Shown here: piece by piece, positions 50,077 to 53,447 of the stretch | Position numbering within the stretch: position 1 is the stretch's first letter | How the letters are laid out: each line of letters starts with the position of its first letter | Assembly: GCF_000308715.1 (NCBI RefSeq) | Contig: NZ_BAGH01000606.1 | Location: forward strand, 1 to 53,447 | Reading direction: 5' to 3' | DNA: 53,447 nt | Source of the DNA: Nocardia tenerifensis NBRC 101015 | GTDB taxonomy: Bacteria > Actinomycetota > Actinomycetes > Mycobacteriales > Mycobacteriaceae | Program-made: the position numbers and the translations under genes | The notes under the pieces: model-generated | What the model was told of the DNA's origin: nothing | What the model saw: the letters and a program-made list of their open reading frames with translations, nothing else | The model's database searches: none

Positions 50077-51534
50077 ATGTCTGACGAGAACATCCAGACC
50101 TATGACGTCATCGTCCTCGGGGCCGGGCCGGTCGGCGAGAACGTCGCCGACCGCAGCAGCGCCGCCGGACTGCGCACCGTCATCGTCGAATCCGAACTGG
50201 TCGGCGGCGAATGTTCCTACTGGGCTTGCGAACCCAGCAAGGCGCTGCTGCGTCCGGCTCTGCTGTACGGCGAGGCGGCGCGGTTCCCGAGCGTCGCGAG
50301 CGCGGTGACCGGACCGCTCGATGCCCGTGAGGTCCTGAAACACCGCGACCGCATGGTCGCCGACTGGAACGACCAGGGCCAGGTCGAATGGCTCGAATCC
50401 GCAGGCATCGCACTCATTCGCGGCCACGGGCGACTCGACGGTATCCGGCAGGTCACGGTCGAAACCCCGGAGGGCGGCATCGTGCGCCTGCACGCCCGGC
50501 ACGCGGTCGCGGTCTGCACCGGCACTCGGGCTGCGCTGCCACCGCTGCCGGACCTGGACACGCTGCGGCCGTGGACGAGTCGCGAGGCCACCAGCGCCAG
50601 GGAGGCGCCGCAGCGACTCGCCATTCTGGGCGCCGGTGTGGTCGCGGTCGAAATGGCCACGGCCTGGCGGGCTCTCGGCTCCGAGGTGGTCCTCATCGCC
50701 CGGGAGCCGCGGTTGCTCACCCGTATCGAACCCTTCGCCGCGGACCTCGTGGCCGATCGGCTCCAGGTGGCGGGCGTCGAACTGCGCTTCGGCTCGGGCA
50801 TCGCGACCGCCGAACGGGCGGGCGGCCCGGATGACGGTGTGCATCTGAGCCTGGACGACGGCACCCGGATCGTTGTCGACGAGCTGCTGCTCGCGACCGG
50901 TCGTGCGCCGCGCACCGACGACATCGGCTTGGAGACAGTCGGTTTGGACGCGGGGGAGTGGCTCACCACCGATGACACCTTCACGGTGACCGCGGTCGAG
51001 GGCGAATGGCTCTACGCCGTCGGTGATGTCAACCATCGGGCACTGCTCACCCATCAGGGCAAGTATCAAGCGCGGATCGCGGGTGCTGTCATCGCCGATC
51101 GGGCGTCGGGCGGGCAACTCGATACATCTCCCTGGGGACGGCACACCGGAACCGCCGATCTACACGCCGTCCCGCAGGTCGTGTTCACCGATCCAGAGAT
51201 CGCCGCCGTCGGTCTCACCACCGCGGACGCGGAACGGGCGGGCCGCAAGGTCGATGTCGTCGACTACGAGATCGGCCGGGTCGCCGGTGCGATCCAGCAT
51301 GATCCGGACTATCGCGGGCAGGCGCGCATCCTCATCGATCCCGAACGCCGGGTGATCGTCGGGGCCACCTTCGCCGGAGCAGGCGTCGCCGAACTCCTGC
51401 ATTCGGCCACCATCGCCATCACCGGCGAGATCACCCTGGACCGCCTCTGGCACGCGGTGCCCTCGTTCCCCACCATCAGCGAGGTGTGGTTGCGGCTGCT
51501 CGAGACCTATCGAGATGAACGTGCGAAGGTTTAG
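50077..51534 (+). CDS. Class I pyridine nucleotide-disulfide oxidoreductase
   Basis: A 485-residue flavoprotein of the mercuric reductase/dihydrolipoamide dehydrogenase group. FAD motif VIVLGAGPVGENVA (11-24), redox-active cysteines C46 and C51 in GGECSYWACEPSK (the C-x4-C disulfide), NAD(P) motif LAILGAGVVAVEMA, the second FAD motif YAVGDVN and the C-terminal dimerisation domain are all present. The catalytic His near the end is replaced by HAVPSFPT-type sequence, common in the family. Substrate unknown. Confidence 0.92.
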   Translation: MSDENIQTYDVIVLGAGPVGENVADRSSAAGLRTVIVESELVGGECSYWACEPSKALLRPALLYGEAARFPSVASAVTGPLDAREVLKHRDRMVADWNDQGQVEWLESAGIALIRGHGRLDGIRQVTVETPEGGIVRLHARHAVAVCTGTRAALPPLPDLDTLRPWTSREATSAREAPQRLAILGAGVVAVEMATAWRALGSEVVLIAREPRLLTRIEPFAADLVADRLQVAGVELRFGSGIATAERAGGPDDGVHLSLDDGTRIVVDELLLATGRAPRTDDIGLETVGLDAGEWLTTDDTFTVTAVEGEWLYAVGDVNHRALLTHQGKYQARIAGAVIADRASGGQLDTSPWGRHTGTADLHAVPQVVFTDPEIAAVGLTTADAERAGRKVDVVDYEIGRVAGAIQHDPDYRGQARILIDPERRVIVGATFAGAGVAELLHSATIAITGEITLDRLWHAVPSFPTISEVWLRLLETYRDERAKV

Positions 51535-51597
51535 TGGATCGCGGCCGCGCACAGGAGCTTCGGAAGCCGATCCGGATCGGAGCTCCGTAGCGAGATG

Positions 51598-51871
51598 AGT
51601 TGCGCGCCAGTTGTATCCCCGGACTCGATGCGCTCGGCTCCCCCGACCTCATCGACGAGCGCGCCGGCCTGCCGAAGGTGACCGTCCCGGCACTGGCGCG
51701 GGAACTGCACGACCTCATCCCGGTTCGCTACTAGTGATCCTCGAAAACAGCGGCTACATGGGGCATCTGGAGGAAACCTTGCGTTTCACCGACGCCGTCC
51801 GGGACTTCGTCCTCTCCACACAATCTCTGCCATCGCCGAGCGACGGCAGTACCGAAAGGTCCACGAGATGA
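51598..51871 (+). pseudogene. Frameshifted remnant of an alpha/beta hydrolase
   Basis: The C-terminal end of an alpha/beta hydrolase in two frames: SPDLIDERAGLPKVTVPALA and LHDLIPVRY end at stop codons, and right after that in another frame VILENSGYMGHLEETLRFTD continues with the His region (GHLEE) and FVLSTQ. The N-terminal part with the nucleophile is missing. So it is a degraded gene. Confidence 0.6.
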
Positions 51872-51951
51872 AGCGGCAATACCCCGAACAACGCGACCGC
51901 GGCCCGCCTCCCCGCCCTCATCGAGGACCTGACCGTAGTCACATCGTCTAC

Positions 51952-52536
51952 TCAGGCCGAGGGTGGGTAGCTCGGCAGACCCACGGCTGCTCGGCCGCCT
52001 ACCTTTTCGAGAACGGCTGCGGCCCAATCGGGTCCGACGCCGCCGTACAGCTCGACCAAGTGCAAGCCTGCCGGCTCATCGGCCAGTGCGGCAGCGATGT
52101 CCGCTGCCTCCGTGGCGTTTCGGGCCGCGGCGAACACCGTGGTCAAGGTACCGTCCTGCCGGGTTGCACGATCGGTCGCCGGATCGGCCTCCGGTGACAG
52201 GTAGATAAAGGCACCGCGCTGAGTCGCGCCTTGCTCATAGCGCTGGTTGAAAGCGTAAGCCGGGGCGAGGGATTCGATGCCGTAGAGGATGGCCCACACC
52301 GGCGTCCGGTCGCCGATCGCGGCAAGCGCGGCGGCGTGCAACGGCAGCCCGAATCCGCCACACAGCTCGATCAGCTCGACCCCGTCCTCCGCCAGACCCA
52401 CCGCGACCTGGAGCCCGACCTCCGGACCGGGGACCGCGATGAACACGATCTGCCCGCCGGACCACCGCGTCACCAGTCGGTCGGTGTCCGGGTTCGCCTC
52501 CACGGCCTCGTAGATCACTGCCTTCGTGTTGCTCAT
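51952..52536 (-). CDS. DUF6506-like protein with an internal tandem duplication
   Basis: A 194-residue protein made of two similar halves. Half one contains AVIYEAVEANPDTDRLV and GVELIELCGGFG, half two AFIYLSPEADPATDRA and GLHLVELYGGVG, so a domain of about 95 residues was doubled. Single-domain members I recall as DUF6506 have unknown function. The start at ATG 52536 has GGGGGC upstream; an open frame to 52581 is less likely. It stands alone, convergent with the hydrolase remnant. Confidence 0.75.
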   Translation of the reverse strand: MSNTKAVIYEAVEANPDTDRLVTRWSGGQIVFIAVPGPEVGLQVAVGLAEDGVELIELCGGFGLPLHAAALAAIGDRTPVWAILYGIESLAPAYAFNQRYEQGATQRGAFIYLSPEADPATDRATRQDGTLTTVFAAARNATEAADIAAALADEPAGLHLVELYGGVGPDWAAAVLEKVGGRAAVGLPSYPPSA

Positions 52537-52875
52537 CGTTGCCCCCGCTATCGCTTCCATTCGGTACTTCGATTGAAGCATGGTCGTGGTTGTAGTGATT
52601 CGGGAAAGGGGGGCGTGTGCCCAGCGGCTGGCCCTTCCCGGTGCGCGTCAACGGTGCGAAAATTGGTCTGTTACGCAACGGAGGCTGGGGGACTGGTGAA
52701 GGTGGTAGCCGCCGGACGCCAGTGGAACGGGTAACAGGTCGGCCGGCGGGGTGGTCGGCTCTGTGGTCGCGACGGCAGAAGGCCGCACGGCGGGGGTGAC
52801 TGGCGTGGTGTGTGAGCTGCGGTGGTCCATGCACACCAGGAATCGCCACGAGGACCACGGCGAAGGGAGAGGCAA
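52537..52875. other. Intergenic stretch between two divergent genes
   Basis: No ORF here is credible. It holds the divergent promoter region of the DUF6506-like gene and the Cys-tail gene; clear promoter boxes were not identified by eye. Confidence 0.4.
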
Positions 52876-53340
52876 ATGCGTTCTTATAGTCCGGACGAGT
52901 TCGTTTCCAAGTTGTCGGCCGACGAGCTTCCGGAGGCTGAAGAGGTGAAGATTCTCGGTTTGGCGAAAGTCGCCGACGAGCCGTCGGGCTTGTACTTCAC
53001 CAGCTCCACTTCGTGCGAACGTTGGTCGCGCGTTCCTGTCGAATTGGTCGAGTCGATACAGCACGTGGCGACGACGACGTGCGCGGACCACACGCATCCG
53101 GTGGTGGCGATCACGTTCAAGCAGCCCGATGAGTCACGGCCGGAGCTGGCGTTCCTTCTGAGCGTGCTCTCGGCGACTCAGCGTTCGCTCTCTCGTGCGC
53201 TGAGCGCGGCCAGCAAACAAACCAGTTCCGTGGTGTCAGGGAATGACTGCACGGATTGCCAAATCGTGAATACCCCTGAGGGCCTTCAAGTGTGCTGTTG
53301 GTGCCCCGGCAACGAGATCGTCTGCACCGGTATCGCGTAG
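52876..53340 (+). CDS. Uncharacterised protein with a cysteine-rich C-terminal tail
   Basis: A 154-residue protein. The first about 120 residues form a soluble mixed domain (YSPDEFVSKLSADELPEAEE, then PVELVESIQHVATTTCADHT). The last about 30 residues contain seven cysteines in the pattern DCTDCQ...VCCWCPG...VCTG. Such a tail could bind a metal cluster, form disulfides, or be a modified peptide core. The start is ATG 52876 with GGGAGAGG upstream; a longer frame to 52822 lacks a ribosome site. No signal peptide, no modifying enzyme nearby within the window. Confidence 0.75.
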   Translation: MRSYSPDEFVSKLSADELPEAEEVKILGLAKVADEPSGLYFTSSTSCERWSRVPVELVESIQHVATTTCADHTHPVVAITFKQPDESRPELAFLLSVLSATQRSLSRALSAASKQTSSVVSGNDCTDCQIVNTPEGLQVCCWCPGNEIVCTGIA

Positions 53341-53447
53341 TCCACACGGAGTCGGCGCACACGCGAGTCGCGGGGTGGCAAGCCAGGCAATCGAAGGCAC
53401 GGTGGGACACACCCCGCACCGAGGTTGCCTAGCAACGGCTACAGATG

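Overview
The window is high-GC actinobacterial DNA. The mix of genes (TetR, PadR and XRE/ImmA regulators, MAB_1171c-type membrane protein, F420-type luciferase-like oxidoreductase, actinobacterial SAM methyltransferase, small secreted proteins and Tat-exported enzymes, GTG/TTG starts and leaderless starts) points to a mycolic-acid actinomycete, most likely Nocardia. This assignment is inference from gene content; no rRNA or other taxonomic marker is present.

Left part (1-15 kb), ordinary accessory metabolism: an MFS/DUF202/DUF202 operon, a secreted glycine-rich protein, a TetR regulator divergent from an acyl-CoA ligase / acyl-CoA dehydrogenase / serine hydrolase operon, a TauD dioxygenase / membrane protein / alkylsulfatase-like hydrolase operon controlled by a divergent TetR with two clear palindromic operators, a PadR regulator, and a secreted lipase coupled to a Tat-exported glycosidase-like protein.

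Middle part (15-30.5 kb), a scarred, mobile-DNA-rich zone: two C-terminal remnants of Tn554-like tyrosine recombinases on either side of a methyltransferase, a decayed IS3 element, a tRNA-3'-end-like sequence, a small ORF with a palindromic operator and a strong ribosome site, a nucleotidyltransferase plus PD-(D/E)XK-like nuclease pair, decayed MarR and SGNH-hydrolase genes, a DHA2 efflux pump behind a CsoR-like operator, and two copies of a serine-recombinase tail carrying a conserved perfect hairpin (22.8 and 30.3 kb).

The most striking part is 30.7-44.7 kb. A minus-strand run of eight tightly spaced or overlapping genes (MFS exporter, transaldolase, NAD(P)-binding oxidoreductase, HK97-fold encapsulin-like shell protein, sulfotransferase, CysD, CysN/C fusion, HAD phosphatase) faces a plus-strand operon (XRE regulator, ImmA/IrrE metallopeptidase, FAD/NAD(P) oxidoreductase, glycerol-dehydrogenase-like enzyme); a MAB_1171c-type membrane protein closes the far end. 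There are no terminase, portal, protease or tail genes, so the capsid-fold protein is a domesticated shell protein inside a metabolic cluster and not part of a prophage. The cluster can make its own PAPS, transfer sulfate, process sugar phosphates, dephosphorylate and export. I propose an encapsulin-associated biosynthetic cluster for a sulfated, probably sugar- or polyol-derived small molecule, controlled by an XRE-ImmA switch.

Right part (44.7-53.4 kb): two short-chain dehydrogenases (one without the usual catalytic residues), a Tat-exported molybdopterin oxidoreductase with its cytochrome b, an HdeD-like membrane protein, an alpha/beta hydrolase, a glyoxalase-fold protein and a flavin disulfide reductase-like enzyme in one operon, a decayed hydrolase, a tandem-duplicated DUF6506-like protein, and a small protein with a cysteine-rich tail.
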